51,722 nucleotides of DNA from Candidatus Magnetocorallium paracelense (GTDB taxonomy: Bacteria; Nitrospirota; Thermodesulfovibrionia; Thermodesulfovibrionales; Magnetobacteriaceae), in assembly GCA_029001845.1 (NCBI GenBank), contig JAREWP010000019.1, positions 1-51,722 of the forward strand. Direction: 5' to 3'. Shown piece after piece: positions 7,701 through 16,914 of the stretch. The stretch's first letter is position 1. The number at the start of each line of letters is the position of its first letter. The notes beneath the pieces are model-generated. The model was given only the letters and a program-made list of their open reading frames with translations, was not told the origin of the DNA and did no database searches. A program made the position numbers and the translations under genes.

Positions 7701-8404
7701 TCATGTTATAATAAAGCTGCGAAAGAACAGAAACTATCACCCGATAAGTGAGGTAATTATGAAACAAAAAGAGATAAAAAGCAAGAAAAAAATAAGCAGA
7801 GTAGAAGTAACGACAGACACAATGACAGGGCGAGGAGGAATATCGCTGTTTGTAAAATACTTAAGCGGGATAAAGATATATGAGATATTGGTTGAGCATT
7901 TTATGGGAATAAGAAAGAGCCGCAAAGGGGTATCGATATGGAACATATTCAAGCAGATAATGTGTAATTTTTATGACGGAACAAGCCGTCATTTAACCTG
8001 TTTTGATGAAATAAAAAGAGATGAAGGATACCGAGCCGCCATAGAGCTGAAACAATCATAAGCAATAATCATGAAAGGGGAGCAGATGAATTACCGCATC
8101 GAGGTTTAAAGGACTTTGGATTTGAAGAGTTACCGTTTAAGAGGTTTGCAGCCAACAGTGCATTTTATTATTGCATGGTTATATCGTTTTTTTATTTGAG
8201 ACATTTAAAGAAGATGTTTTGGAAGAGGTAATACCTGTAGGGAGTTATGCAACGACAGTAAAACGATTTTACCTCTTTCTATCAAAAAACTGCAAGAAAA
8301 AAATCAAAATAAATACATGCAAAATCAGGCTGCGAATGCTATATCCCTTTATTATGGGCCGGCGCAAACTAATAATAGCGAGAATCAAAAAGATGAATCA
8401 ATGA
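7701..8404 (+). mobile_element. IS1380-like element, internally deleted and frameshifted
   Basis: The first 100 residues from ATG 7759 (ribosome site GAGGT) match the N-terminus of IS1380-type transposases: TDTMTGRGGISLFVKYLSG, then SIWNIFKQIMCNFYDGTSRH and CFDEIKRDEGYRAAI. The frame stops at 8061. From 8079, in another frame, the C-terminus resumes: ELPHRGLKDFGFEELPFKRF, FAANSAFYYCMVISFF, then after a further frameshift FLFETFKEDVLEEVIPVGSY. The catalytic middle, some 250 residues, is gone. The first 144 bases (from 7701) recur at 51268. Confidence 0.75.
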
Positions 8405-8488
8405 AAGAAAATCTTCAAAAACTCACTCCAGTTTCCTTTTCGCTCAGGATACGTTTTACTTTGTGGTGACATGGAGAGTTATGGACGT

Positions 8489-9205
8489 TTATTCGGAAAT
8501 CCCATTCAATACATCGCCCAGGTTCGTGGCTATCGAGTATAGTGGATCTATGAAAGAGATATCGTCAATGCGATTATTCGTAAGATACCTTGTGAGGAGG
8601 TGAAATTCCGTGCATCCGGCAATAAAGGACGTAACTCCGTATTTATTCAGAAGTTTTTTAACGGATTCATAAACTGCCTGTAAGCGAGCTTCCTTTTTGA
8701 GATTTTCATAAATCAGTGCATGTATCGCTTCTTTGTCTTTATCGTCAGGTAAAATAATATACTGCTTTGCATCGGGAGAGATTTCATGATCGGTAAACAG
8801 ATGTTTATCATAGGAGCCGGTTGTGGCGAGCAGCAGTGAAGGTTCGCCTTTTTCCGCGAGTTTCCCCATTGTCACGCTCACCAGGGATATGATTTTATCG
8901 TTTATGGAATTGTCTATTTTATGCAATAAGCAGTGGGATGTGAAGCAGCAAACCACTATTTTTGAAACACCGGTATTATCTAATGTAATTAGATTTTTTT
9001 CTAAATGAGAGAGAAGCGCATCTTCGCTCCTCTCTTTAAAAGATGTCGTTCTGTCAGGAACGGAAGATATGGAATGGAGTATTATATCGGGATAGCCCTG
9101 TTCCCTGTCGCTGCTGTTGTTGCACTCATATAGCGTTTTTAAAAATTCAGTGGAAGCGATAGGCCCCATGCCGCCTAAAATACCTAATTTTTTGTAATTG
9201 CTCAC
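8489..9205 (-). CDS. Aspartate/glutamate racemase family protein
   Basis: A 238-residue protein of the Asp/Glu racemase superfamily, cofactor-independent enzymes that move a proton with two cysteines. It begins LGILGGMGPIASTEFLKTL, the family opening. The first cysteine region is VVCCFTSHCLLH and the second is FIAGCTEFHLL. The usual first motif is CNTAH; here Asn is replaced by Phe (CFTSH), so substrate or activity may differ. The start is a GTG lying within a leftover end of the GTTCACAG-type repeat (9200-9229), so the ribosome site is poor and the start provisional. No operon partner is evident; the cytochrome gene ends 66 bases upstream on the same strand. Confidence 0.75.
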   Translation of the reverse strand: MSNYKKLGILGGMGPIASTEFLKTLYECNNSSDREQGYPDIILHSISSVPDRTTSFKERSEDALLSHLEKNLITLDNTGVSKIVVCCFTSHCLLHKIDNSINDKIISLVSVTMGKLAEKGEPSLLLATTGSYDKHLFTDHEISPDAKQYIILPDDKDKEAIHALIYENLKKEARLQAVYESVKKLLNKYGVTSFIAGCTEFHLLTRYLTNNRIDDISFIDPLYSIATNLGDVLNGISE

Positions 9206-9229
9206 AGCGATCCGAAGTCAGAGATCCCT
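9200..9229. repeat. Partial end of GTTCACAG repeat family
   Basis: CTCACAGCGATCCGAAGTCAG resembles the terminal arm of the repeat family described at 11309-11478 (CACAGTGATCTGAGGTCA). Only one end is present, and it overlaps the start codon of the racemase-family gene. Confidence 0.45.
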
Positions 9230-9271
9230 TTCATATAGAAGAGCTGCCTCCCTCTTTTTGTCTCCCTCTCT

Positions 9272-11275
9272 TTATCGGCATTTTTTCGGCGGAATAGTGA
9301 AATTTTCAATTGTATAGAGTGTATATACAATATTCTTTTTAATCGCTTCGTCGTCAATGGGATCGACTCTGCCGGCATCTATGTCCGCTATTGCTTCTTC
9401 AGGGAAACCGACATTCTTTTCACTACGGCCGGCTTCGATATTTTTCCTGAGGTCCATTAAAAGCCAGGCAGGGTAGAAGCGCCAGTTAAGATTAAAATTG
9501 CCTGTTGCAGGTTTACCTCCGCACTGAGACATATCTATCTCAGGATAGTAAATGGTCTTTACAGGAGATGCCTTCCCCTTCTTCGAGGAGCTTCCTATAG
9601 GGCCTCTGGCGCCGGAATCGTTGACATGGCCGCCAACAAACTTCGAAAAGACGACGGCGCCTGCAAAATCCATAACAGGCTTGCCTCCCATATGTAAAGG
9701 CTTGTACAGAAAGTTATCAATAAAGTGAATGAGGTGTTTATCGTCGCCTTCACTACTGACGACAGGAAAGTAGAAGTCCCGTGAACCTTCATTTATAGAC
9801 TTGACATTGGAATAGCGTTCAAAGGTAATTGCATGTCCTCCCAGAAGATCGTATGGCGTTTTCACATGACCGGAAGAAAAAATCTTTTTCCCGTTGCATT
9901 CGACGGACGCCTCTACCCATAATTGACGAAACTGAGTAAAACCTGTGGGCACATTATGACCTCTTCTTGTATTTTCTACTCTGACGCCAACAGTGTTTGT
10001 ATCTTCATTGCAACTGTCTGAATCATTATCGTCGTCAGGTCTTAAAAGAACCTGAAAATCGATTGTAGAGCGGAGCATTTCGACTTTTTTATTCGCCAGT
10101 AGTTTGTAAGGATATTTTTCCTCTTTAGAAAGCCTGTCGCTCATTAAGATATTGGCCCCTCCGGGAGTACTATGATCAGCGCCGGGTATATTTTTATAAC
10201 GTTTCTCGGCGGAGTATCTCGAGAAGTCACCAATTCTGGGTTTTCCTTTTTGTGTATTAATCATGTGGCAATCGACACAGCTTTCTCCCCTTTTAAAGGC
10301 ATCGCTTTCACGCCATTCGCTTGCCGACATCTGTTCCAGAGGATCTTCATCGGGGTCTACATGGGCTCGTGTCTGTACCTGGTGACAGTGTCGACATACG
10401 CCGCCGGAATCGCCTTTTCCGGCGCCGCCGCCGGAAAAGCCGTCTTTAAAGGGCATATCTTTTTCGTTGTTGAGAACCGAAGTATTGCTTATCTCATCTT
10501 CCACGATAATCGGATGCTGCCCGAATTTATGGCTGTCAGCAATGGGAAGCGTCCTTGCTTCAAAGCTGCCCGACGCCGCATAACGTCCTGTTCTTACGGC
10601 GTTTGTCGAGAGGTCGTAGGACATCATGTTGGTGCCGTGCTGAAACTGAACTTTTTTCAGAAGCTCCATATCGGATGCGTGATCCAGTAAGGGAGAGTGG
10701 CAGGCCATGCAAGTGACACCTTCAGTTCCCAGTTGGTGTAATGGAGGAAAGGGCAGTTTTTTCAACATAATTTCGGCAAGCTCGTCTACTACGCCTTCAT
10801 CGTCGCCGATCTTCTTTTCTTTGGCCTTTTCGGCTAATTGAGCAATAACGGTCCGGTTCGGATTCGTTACGCGCTGATCGTAGGCCGCGGCGGGAGCATG
10901 ACAACGGACGCATAAATTCGGCAGACTGCCGTTTGTACGAAGAGCGCCGCCATTGAGGAGATTGATTTTAAGTTCGAACCAGTTATATACCGGCGCTTTG
11001 GCCGCCATAGCGTGATTGCTCTTGCGCCACTCCTTTAATTGCGTGTCATGACAATAACCGCATGACTTCGCCTGATTCTGTTTTGTGTTGTAAGTATAAA
11101 GGGGCGTCATGTCTGAATTTAACGACGGGTTTTGGGAATCTTTCATTACTTCACGAAATTTCGAATAGTCCGCATGAAGCGCAAGCGCCGGGGCTGAGTA
11201 AAATAAAAGGGCCGATATAAAAAAAAGCACGAGATAACAATCAGGAATTAAATCTCTTTTAACTAAATTATTCAT
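9272..11275 (-). CDS. Exported pentahaem cytochrome c
   Basis: A 667-residue protein with an N-terminal hydrophobic export signal (about residues 13-33, ending ALALHA). Five haem-binding CxxCH motifs are visible: CGYCH, CVRCH, CMACH, CRHCH and CVDCH, all in the first half (about residues 70-345). The motif spacing recalls cytochrome c-554-type proteins. The C-terminal half has a beta-rich module including RVENTRRGHNVPTGF, a pattern often seen in such cytochromes. It should be periplasmic and carry electrons; no partner reductase is adjacent. The start has AGAGG nine bases upstream. The gene is followed by the racemase-family gene and preceded by an MITE-like repeat. Confidence 0.85.
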   Translation of the reverse strand: MNNLVKRDLIPDCYLVLFFISALLFYSAPALALHADYSKFREVMKDSQNPSLNSDMTPLYTYNTKQNQAKSCGYCHDTQLKEWRKSNHAMAAKAPVYNWFELKINLLNGGALRTNGSLPNLCVRCHAPAAAYDQRVTNPNRTVIAQLAEKAKEKKIGDDEGVVDELAEIMLKKLPFPPLHQLGTEGVTCMACHSPLLDHASDMELLKKVQFQHGTNMMSYDLSTNAVRTGRYAASGSFEARTLPIADSHKFGQHPIIVEDEISNTSVLNNEKDMPFKDGFSGGGAGKGDSGGVCRHCHQVQTRAHVDPDEDPLEQMSASEWRESDAFKRGESCVDCHMINTQKGKPRIGDFSRYSAEKRYKNIPGADHSTPGGANILMSDRLSKEEKYPYKLLANKKVEMLRSTIDFQVLLRPDDDNDSDSCNEDTNTVGVRVENTRRGHNVPTGFTQFRQLWVEASVECNGKKIFSSGHVKTPYDLLGGHAITFERYSNVKSINEGSRDFYFPVVSSEGDDKHLIHFIDNFLYKPLHMGGKPVMDFAGAVVFSKFVGGHVNDSGARGPIGSSSKKGKASPVKTIYYPEIDMSQCGGKPATGNFNLNWRFYPAWLLMDLRKNIEAGRSEKNVGFPEEAIADIDAGRVDPIDDEAIKKNIVYTLYTIENFTIPPKKCR

Positions 11276-11308
11276 ATTCTCACAACCTCTGTTAATAATA
11301 ATTTATGA

Positions 11309-11478
11309 TAACTGTTCACAGTGATCTGAGGTCACAGGTCGGCTAAAGGTAAAAAGGGATTTTATTATTGAATTTCATGAGCATCATTGACATTACCACT
11401 ATTTTCGGAGTTCTTACCATAAAAAAAGGCAAATCGCTTTAAACAGACCACCGATCCCCGATCTCTGTGAACAGTTAC
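11309..11478. repeat. MITE-like repeat, GTTCACAG family, copy 1
   Basis: About 170 bases with inverted ends: AACTGTTCACAGTGATCTGA on the left, and TCTCTGTGAACAGTTAC on the right. The inside is non-coding. Related copies occur at 18101-18205 (one-sided), 23294-23441 and 27211-27389, plus one end at 9200-9229. It lies upstream of the pentahaem cytochrome gene and might hold or displace its promoter. Confidence 0.7.
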
Positions 11479-11753
11479 AATTTGTTAAGTATTGGTAAAA
11501 TACTATCGAACTGTATCAGTTCTCTCAGGTGTAATATTATAACACAGGTCATGGCACATAAATCATTACTTACCGGTCTTGGTTTAGTGTTTTTTGCATG
11601 AACCGGCGGGTTATTTATTTCCATGATCTCATAAGCTCTGTTGCCGACTATTTCAAAATCATAATCTAATAAGATTAAGAGTAAGATTATGAGTACTGAT
11701 GGGAAGACGTCCGTTACTGAAAGCGCAACTCTTTTCTTTATGAGTCTGAGCAA
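11475..11753 (-). CDS. Doubtful small membrane-protein ORF
   Basis: The frame is open for 92 codons from a TTG and shows one hydrophobic segment (FPSVLIILLLILL). No ribosome site is clear, the 3' end overlaps the repeat at 11309-11478, and the interior contains inverted AT-rich words (around 11660-11690). It could be the remnant of a gene or chance. I list it only because the 700-base gap otherwise holds just repeats. Confidence 0.15.
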   Translation of the reverse strand: MLRLIKKRVALSVTDVFPSVLIILLLILLDYDFEIVGNRAYEIMEINNPPVHAKNTKPRPVSNDLCAMTCVIILHLRELIQFDSILPILNKL

Positions 11754-11760
11754 ATCATCT

Positions 11761-11906
11761 TAAAACAGCAGTCAGCTATCAGCCTTCAGCTAAGGAAAAT
11801 ACTGATATCAAGCTTAAAAAGAGCATCACCTAAAGGGTGAAAGTGTTTTGAACTGTAAAGTGTTGCAATTTAAAAGCTGATGGCTGACTGCTAAATGCTT
11901 TTTTTA
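11761..11906. repeat. MITE-like repeat, CAGTCAGCTATCAGC family, copy 1
   Basis: About 146 bases. The left end is AAAACAGCAGTCAGCTATCA, the centre holds the small palindrome CACCTAAAGGGTG, and the right end is GCTGATGGCTGACTGC followed by TAAATGCTTTTTTT. The ends are inverted repeats of each other. The stem plus T run could act as a transcription terminator. Other copies lie at 14309-14641, 28269-28501 and 40116-40262. Confidence 0.7.
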
Positions 11907-11971
11907 GATTATTGCAGTTTTAGCGATTTTTAGAGTATTATAGTTATGTTCAACTTTTTGGAGATAGATAT

Positions 11972-12967
11972 ATGGCATTTTTTATGATTGGCACCCAGCG
12001 CTCAGGCTCCAATCTGCTTCGTCTCATGCTCAATCAACAGCCTGCAGCCGCAGCGCCTCATCCCCCACATATTCTTGAGAGATTTACCCCCTTACTACCT
12101 CTTTACGGAAACCTGGAAAACGAAAAAAATTTTGACCTGCTCATAGACGATGTCTGCCGTCTCATTGAATTAAATCCAATCCCCTGGGAGGGATTTTCGC
12201 TTGACCGACAACTTGTAAAACAGTGTTGCCTGGATCGTTCTCTAATGTCGGTGCTTGCCGCTGTTTACGATCTGTTTTGTGAGGCGAAAGACGCCTTTAT
12301 GTGGTGCGATAAGAGCCTTGCCAATGTTTATTTCCTGCCGGAAATCAAGGAAGCTTTTTCTGACGCTCGATTCATCTATCTCTATCGCGATGGCCGGGAC
12401 GTAGCGGTTTCATTCAGGAAAGCCGTGGTCGGAGAAAAGAGTTTTTATCATATTGCCGGACATTGGCATCGTGAGCAGCAATTGGCTTTACAATTTCGCG
12501 AGGAAGTAGATCCTGAAGACTTCTATTCTCTCAGTTATGAACAACTGATCGCTGATACGGAAAATACACTGAGATCGCTGATGGAGTATTTTTATATTCC
12601 CTTTGACAGCAATATGCTGCAATTCAACATCTCTGAAGAAGCCAAAAAAACAGCCCGTTCCGGTTCGTTATGGGAAAACGTCGTGAAGCCGGTGATCAAA
12701 GGGAATGTAAATAAATTTTTTAAAGAAGCCTCGGAAGAAGATATCCGTATTTTTGAATCCGTCGCCGGTGAAAGCTTGGATGCTTTGGGGTATGAGAGAG
12801 CTTATATACAACGAGGAGAAGAATTAGAATTCACTGAAGAGCAAATTCAATCTTTTGAAGAGGAAAATACAAGATTAAAAAAAGAAATTAAAGAAAGGCT
12901 CGCCCCCCGTGAGTTAGAGCTCAGACGGCCGCAGGCGGAACTTTTGGAAGAAATACGTAATCGCTGA
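11972..12967 (+). CDS. Sulfotransferase family protein
   Basis: A 331-residue protein that would transfer sulfate from PAPS to an alcohol or amine. The 5'-phosphosulfate loop is at the very start, FMIGTQRSGSNLLRLML (residues 4-20). The 3'-phosphate-binding segment is FIYLYRDGRDVAVSFRK (about residues 131-147). Residues 280-331 form a charged coiled coil that is not part of the catalytic domain. GGAG precedes the ATG by eight bases. The acceptor is not predictable. The chromate transporter gene begins 27 bases downstream and may be co-transcribed, although a functional link is not obvious. Confidence 0.85.
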   Translation: MAFFMIGTQRSGSNLLRLMLNQQPAAAAPHPPHILERFTPLLPLYGNLENEKNFDLLIDDVCRLIELNPIPWEGFSLDRQLVKQCCLDRSLMSVLAAVYDLFCEAKDAFMWCDKSLANVYFLPEIKEAFSDARFIYLYRDGRDVAVSFRKAVVGEKSFYHIAGHWHREQQLALQFREEVDPEDFYSLSYEQLIADTENTLRSLMEYFYIPFDSNMLQFNISEEAKKTARSGSLWENVVKPVIKGNVNKFFKEASEEDIRIFESVAGESLDALGYERAYIQRGEELEFTEEQIQSFEEENTRLKKEIKERLAPRELELRRPQAELLEEIRNR

Positions 12968-12994
12968 CCGGCTGAACCAAAACGTAAGATATGT

Positions 12995-14245
12995 ATGGAA
13001 AAAACGCAAACAACAGACAGAGATGAAAATAATTCCATCGTCTCTGGACAGCCCTCTCTCTGGTTTTTATTCTGGACATTTTTTAAAATCGGCAGTGTCG
13101 CCTTTGGCGGTTTTACGGCGCTGATTGCTGTTGTGGAAAATATAATAGTCAGAAAACAAAAGATCCTTCGTTCTGAAGAGATGCTGGACGGAATATCCCT
13201 CGCCATGCTTCTTCCGGGCCCTGTGGCGGTCAATGTGGTGGCCTATGTGGGATATCGTATTCGCGGCGGCGTTGGCGCGGTAGTGAGCGCTACAGCCGTT
13301 ATCCTTCCTTCCTTCTTTTTGTTGCTGGGGCTTTCCGCTTTTTATTTCAAGTATGGTGAAATCCCCGCTGTCAGTCATGCCTTCGCCGGTTTTGTCCCGG
13401 CAGTAACGGCGATTGTTATCAATACCGCCTGGGGGATGAGCAAAAAAGCGATTCAGGGAGTCGTGGAGTTTTGTATTGGTTTTACGGCGGGAGTCGTCCT
13501 TTTGAGTGTTGGCGGCTTTTACTCGACTTTGGTTATCATTTTTGGTTCCGGTATGTTAGGACTCGTTTTTTTCAGGACCATGCAAAAAAGGGAAAAAAAC
13601 AGCGAGATGAAAGATGTTCCTCACAGTCGCCCGTTTCAACTTGCCCGTTTTAGAAAAAATATTTTATCGGCGCTGCTTTTGGCAGGTTTCATGATCGTCT
13701 TTCTACTACCATTACCCTCATTGGCTGCTGACTCTTTCAGTCGCATTTTCATAACCTTTTCAGGTATGAGTCTGATGCTGTTCGGCGGCGGTTTTGTTTT
13801 TATTCCCCTTATTCAGGAAATCGTAGTAGAGGGGCTGCAATGGGTTACACAACAGGAATTTATCAGCGCCATCGCCATGGGTCAAGTGACTCCCGGTCCC
13901 ATTTTGATAAGTGCTGCTTTTATTGGTTTTAAAATAAAAGGGGTGGTCGGTGCGGCTCTTGCTACTTTCGCAATTTTTTTTCCCCCTGCTCTTCTTATGG
14001 TTAACAGTTCACAACTTCTTGAATTTATCAAATATTCAACACCGGTTCAGGCGGCATTAAAAGGCGTTCGTGCAGCAGTGGTGGGAATGATTTTCGCCGC
14101 TGCCGTCGTCATTGGTCAGGGGGTGTCTTTCCATTGGGCGACATTACTGATTTTTACAGCCTCAATGATAAGTCTTACCAGATTTAAGATAGATATAGTA
14201 TGGATAATTCCTTTGGCCGGACTTACAGGTCTTTTTTTATATTAA
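12995..14245 (+). CDS. chrA: Chromate transporter (CHR family, two-domain)
   Basis: A 416-residue inner-membrane protein with two homologous halves, each about 180 residues, the long-chain ChrA form. Half one has FFKIGSVAFGGFTALIAV and LPGPVAVNVVAYVG; half two has LMLFGGGFVFIPLIQEI and MGQVTPGPILISAAFIG. The GG and PGP motifs are the family signature. It would export chromate or a related oxyanion. A polar linker (about residues 195-218, KREKNSEMKDVPHSRP) joins the halves. The ribosome site is weak, so translation may be coupled to the sulfotransferase gene. A sulfotransferase next to an oxyanion transporter could point to sulfate-type substrates, but this is speculation. Confidence 0.9.
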   Translation: MEKTQTTDRDENNSIVSGQPSLWFLFWTFFKIGSVAFGGFTALIAVVENIIVRKQKILRSEEMLDGISLAMLLPGPVAVNVVAYVGYRIRGGVGAVVSATAVILPSFFLLLGLSAFYFKYGEIPAVSHAFAGFVPAVTAIVINTAWGMSKKAIQGVVEFCIGFTAGVVLLSVGGFYSTLVIIFGSGMLGLVFFRTMQKREKNSEMKDVPHSRPFQLARFRKNILSALLLAGFMIVFLLPLPSLAADSFSRIFITFSGMSLMLFGGGFVFIPLIQEIVVEGLQWVTQQEFISAIAMGQVTPGPILISAAFIGFKIKGVVGAALATFAIFFPPALLMVNSSQLLEFIKYSTPVQAALKGVRAAVVGMIFAAAVVIGQGVSFHWATLLIFTASMISLTRFKIDIVWIIPLAGLTGLFLY

Positions 14246-14308
14246 GAGCACAGATAAATAGTTTACACCATACAGACAATATTACAGGTTTGATATAATA
14301 TATTATTT

Positions 14309-14641
14309 AAAAACAGCAAACAGCTATCAGCCTTCAGCTAAGGAAATTACCGATATTGCGCTAATAATAAGCGTCACCTTAAGGTTGACTCAAAAATAAA
14401 TTCGTAATTAAAAGAGACAGATTTGCATTATATTTGGATGCACTGAATGAGCAAAACCGCAGGCATAGCAGCGCTATGTTGAGGATTTTGCGATTGAAGT
14501 GCAATCAAAGATGATGTGAAGGTGTCACCTTTTAATGCGAATTTATTTTTGAGTCAACCCTAAGGGTGAAAGAGTTTTGAACAGCAAATCTTTTTAATTA
14601 AAAGGCTGATAGCTGAAGGCTGACAGCTAAATGCTTTTTTT
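14309..14641. repeat. MITE-like repeat, CAGTCAGC family, copy 2 (interrupted)
   Basis: The outer parts (14309-14381 and 14560-14641) match copy 1: left AAACAGCAAACAGCTATCAG, right AAAGGCTGATAGCTGAAGGC then CTAAATGCTTTTTTTA. The central CACC-TTAAGGGTG palindrome is split by another element at 14383-14559. The outer repeat therefore came first. Confidence 0.75.
14383..14559. mobile_element. Nested MITE with 22-bp inverted ends and TA flanks
   Basis: Perfect 22-bp terminal inverted repeats begin GGTTGACTCAAAAATAAAT and close as the exact complement at 14538-14559. The 177-base interior has no ORF. Read with one extra base per end, the element is bounded on each side by TA, and removing it with one TA restores CACCTTAAGGGTG, the centre of the host repeat. 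TA duplication is typical of IS630/mariner-type transposition. No such transposase is in the window. Confidence 0.75.
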
Positions 14642-14688
14642 ACTATACAAGGATAATATGATCCACCTTACACAATAATGACGCAGAA

Positions 14689-16659
14689 ATGACTCATACA
14701 ATACACCATAAAATCCTCCTGAGCGTGATAATTACTCTTTTGTGTTGTTTTTTCGATGGCGCCATCCATATTGGCGCTATGGCTGAAAAAAAGTCCGAAA
14801 GGAGTGAGGAAAAGGAGATGATTATAGCCGTTGTAGCGAAACGCGGTAAACAGAAGTCTATCGACAAATGGCAGCCGACAGCCGATTATCTTACAGCACA
14901 CATACCGGGTTATCGCTTTACTGTTGCACCATACACTTGGGCAGAAATCCGTGAGGTCGTGTCTAAAGGAACCGCTGATTTCGTGCTTACCAACCCGGGC
15001 ATGTATGTTGAATTTGAAGCGTTGCATGATGTCAGGCGTATCGCCACGCTTAAAAACGTCCGTCTTGGCAGACCTTATACATCCTTTGGAGTCGTCTTAT
15101 TCTGCCGGGCTGACAGGACTGATATACAAAACCCTGAGGATATCAAAGGTAAACGCCTGGCTGCGGTAAACGAGACAGCCTGGGGCGGTTGGCAGGTTGG
15201 CTGGCGACAGTTACTTGAATTGGGAATCGATCCTTATAAGGATTTAGATGAATTGACATTTGCAGGCTCACATGACAATGTTGTTTATGCCGTTCGCGAC
15301 GGCACAACAGACGTCGGTAATGTTCGTACTGACACCATTGAACGGATGGCCTCGGAAAGCAAGATCAAAATGGCTGATTTTAAACCCATTTATATTAACA
15401 GAGAGTATGGAGATGAATTCCCTTTCTGGCTTAGTACTAAACTTTACCCGGAATGGCCTTTTGCGACGGCAACCCATACCCCCATGGAGCTAAATGAAAA
15501 AGTCGCTATTGCTTTGATGAGTATAACATCGGACAGCGTAGCAGCCAGGTCAGGCCTGTACGAAGGTTGGACGGTCCCGTCTAACTACCAGCCTGTTCAC
15601 GAAACTTTGCGGATGTTGAAAGTAACGCCCTATGAACGTTACGGCGAGATTACGATGAAGGCGGTTTTACTCAAATACTGGAAGGAACTGATTTTAATCA
15701 ACCTCATTGCTCTGGGAATGGCGGTTGCGGCATTCTATTTCAGAAGACTAAATCTTCGGTTGCTCAAAACGCAAAATGAACTGCAACTGGCCTCTTCAGA
15801 TCTGCAGGAAAAAAACAGAGAGCTGGAACAAACTCTGGAGCAGGTAAAGCAGATGCAGGATCAAATCGTCATGCAGGAAAAAATGGCTTCCCTTGGCGCT
15901 CTTACTGCTGGGATCGCCCACGAGATTAAGAATCCACTGAATTTCGTTATTAATTTTTCCGAACTCACCGGAGATTTGGTTAATGATCTGAAAGAAGAGT
16001 TGGAAGATGTTAAAGACGCCTTAAGCCAGGAAACCAGGGATTATATCTTTGAAATTCTTGCAGACATGTTCACAAATGCCGGGAAGATAAATGAACACGG
16101 GAAACGGGCAGATGGTATCGTTCGTAATATGCTCGATCATTCCAGGGGCCAGTCAGGGAAAAGTCAAACACTCGATGTCAATAAATTCATTGATGAATAC
16201 GTACAACTTGGCTATCATGGAATGCGTGGCAGCGATGCTGATTTTAATGTCGATATTCAGACCGATTACGATCCTGATGCAGCTTCTTTCGAGGTCTTTC
16301 CGCAAGATTTGAGCCGCGTTATACTCAATATAGTTAATAATGCCTGCTATGCCGTTCGAGAAAAGGAACAGCAAAGCGGAGATTCTTACACACCTACGCT
16401 GATAGTTTCCACGAAAAAAATAAATGCTTCAATCGAAATACGTATACGCGATAATGGCACCGGTATGCCTCAGGAAGTAAAGGAGAAGATATTCAATCCT
16501 TTTTTCACAACAAAACCGACAGGTTCCGGCACCGGTCTCGGCTTGTCCATGAGTTACGATACTGTCGTGCAGGTGCATAAAGGAGCTTTTGAGGTTGAAT
16601 CAGTGCATGGAGAATATACAGAATTTACCATCGTGGTGCCTGACGCGATATCGTCATAA
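14689..16659 (+). CDS. PhnD-type periplasmic-sensor histidine kinase
   Basis: A 656-residue inner-membrane sensor. An N-terminal hydrophobic signal/anchor (about residues 10-32) is followed by a PhnD-like phosphate/phosphonate-binding domain (about 43-300; KWQPTADYLTAHIPGYRF, VLTNPGMYVEFEAL, GSHDNVVYAVRDGTTDVG). Next come a membrane helix (about 332-352), a coiled coil, HisKA with MASLGALTAGIAHEIKNP, and an HATPase domain with VNNACYAV, DNGTGMP and PTGSGTGLGLSMS. It likely senses a periplasmic oxyanion or small phosphorylated ligand and phosphorylates a receiver, most simply the receiver-PP2C protein next door. No strong ribosome site is seen at the ATG. Confidence 0.88.
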   Translation: MTHTIHHKILLSVIITLLCCFFDGAIHIGAMAEKKSERSEEKEMIIAVVAKRGKQKSIDKWQPTADYLTAHIPGYRFTVAPYTWAEIREVVSKGTADFVLTNPGMYVEFEALHDVRRIATLKNVRLGRPYTSFGVVLFCRADRTDIQNPEDIKGKRLAAVNETAWGGWQVGWRQLLELGIDPYKDLDELTFAGSHDNVVYAVRDGTTDVGNVRTDTIERMASESKIKMADFKPIYINREYGDEFPFWLSTKLYPEWPFATATHTPMELNEKVAIALMSITSDSVAARSGLYEGWTVPSNYQPVHETLRMLKVTPYERYGEITMKAVLLKYWKELILINLIALGMAVAAFYFRRLNLRLLKTQNELQLASSDLQEKNRELEQTLEQVKQMQDQIVMQEKMASLGALTAGIAHEIKNPLNFVINFSELTGDLVNDLKEELEDVKDALSQETRDYIFEILADMFTNAGKINEHGKRADGIVRNMLDHSRGQSGKSQTLDVNKFIDEYVQLGYHGMRGSDADFNVDIQTDYDPDAASFEVFPQDLSRVILNIVNNACYAVREKEQQSGDSYTPTLIVSTKKINASIEIRIRDNGTGMPQEVKEKIFNPFFTTKPTGSGTGLGLSMSYDTVVQVHKGAFEVESVHGEYTEFTIVVPDAISS

Positions 16660-16914
16660 TTTTTATTATTCCGGTATTGGAGCAGGCGGAGAGGGCAAAT
16701 TTGTCTGTCCGTGAAAGAGACAGGGAATATAGTTTTTTTTTCTTCAGCCTTCAGCCGATATACCTGTTTTAAAAAGAAAGCAAAAGTGCTTAAAGCGCAG
16801 TTGCACAAAGAAAAGCGGCAGCTTTTGTAATTATTAATTGACAGTTCTTAATTCGTCAATCGTCTATCGAAAATCGTCAATTAAAATAGACTCTAACGGA
16901 AGGAGACATACGAT

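Noticed and set aside
10172-10690. 172-residue plus-strand frame within the pentahaem cytochrome gene
   Set aside because: It lies wholly antisense to five clear haem motifs and an exported protein; no independent motif supports it.
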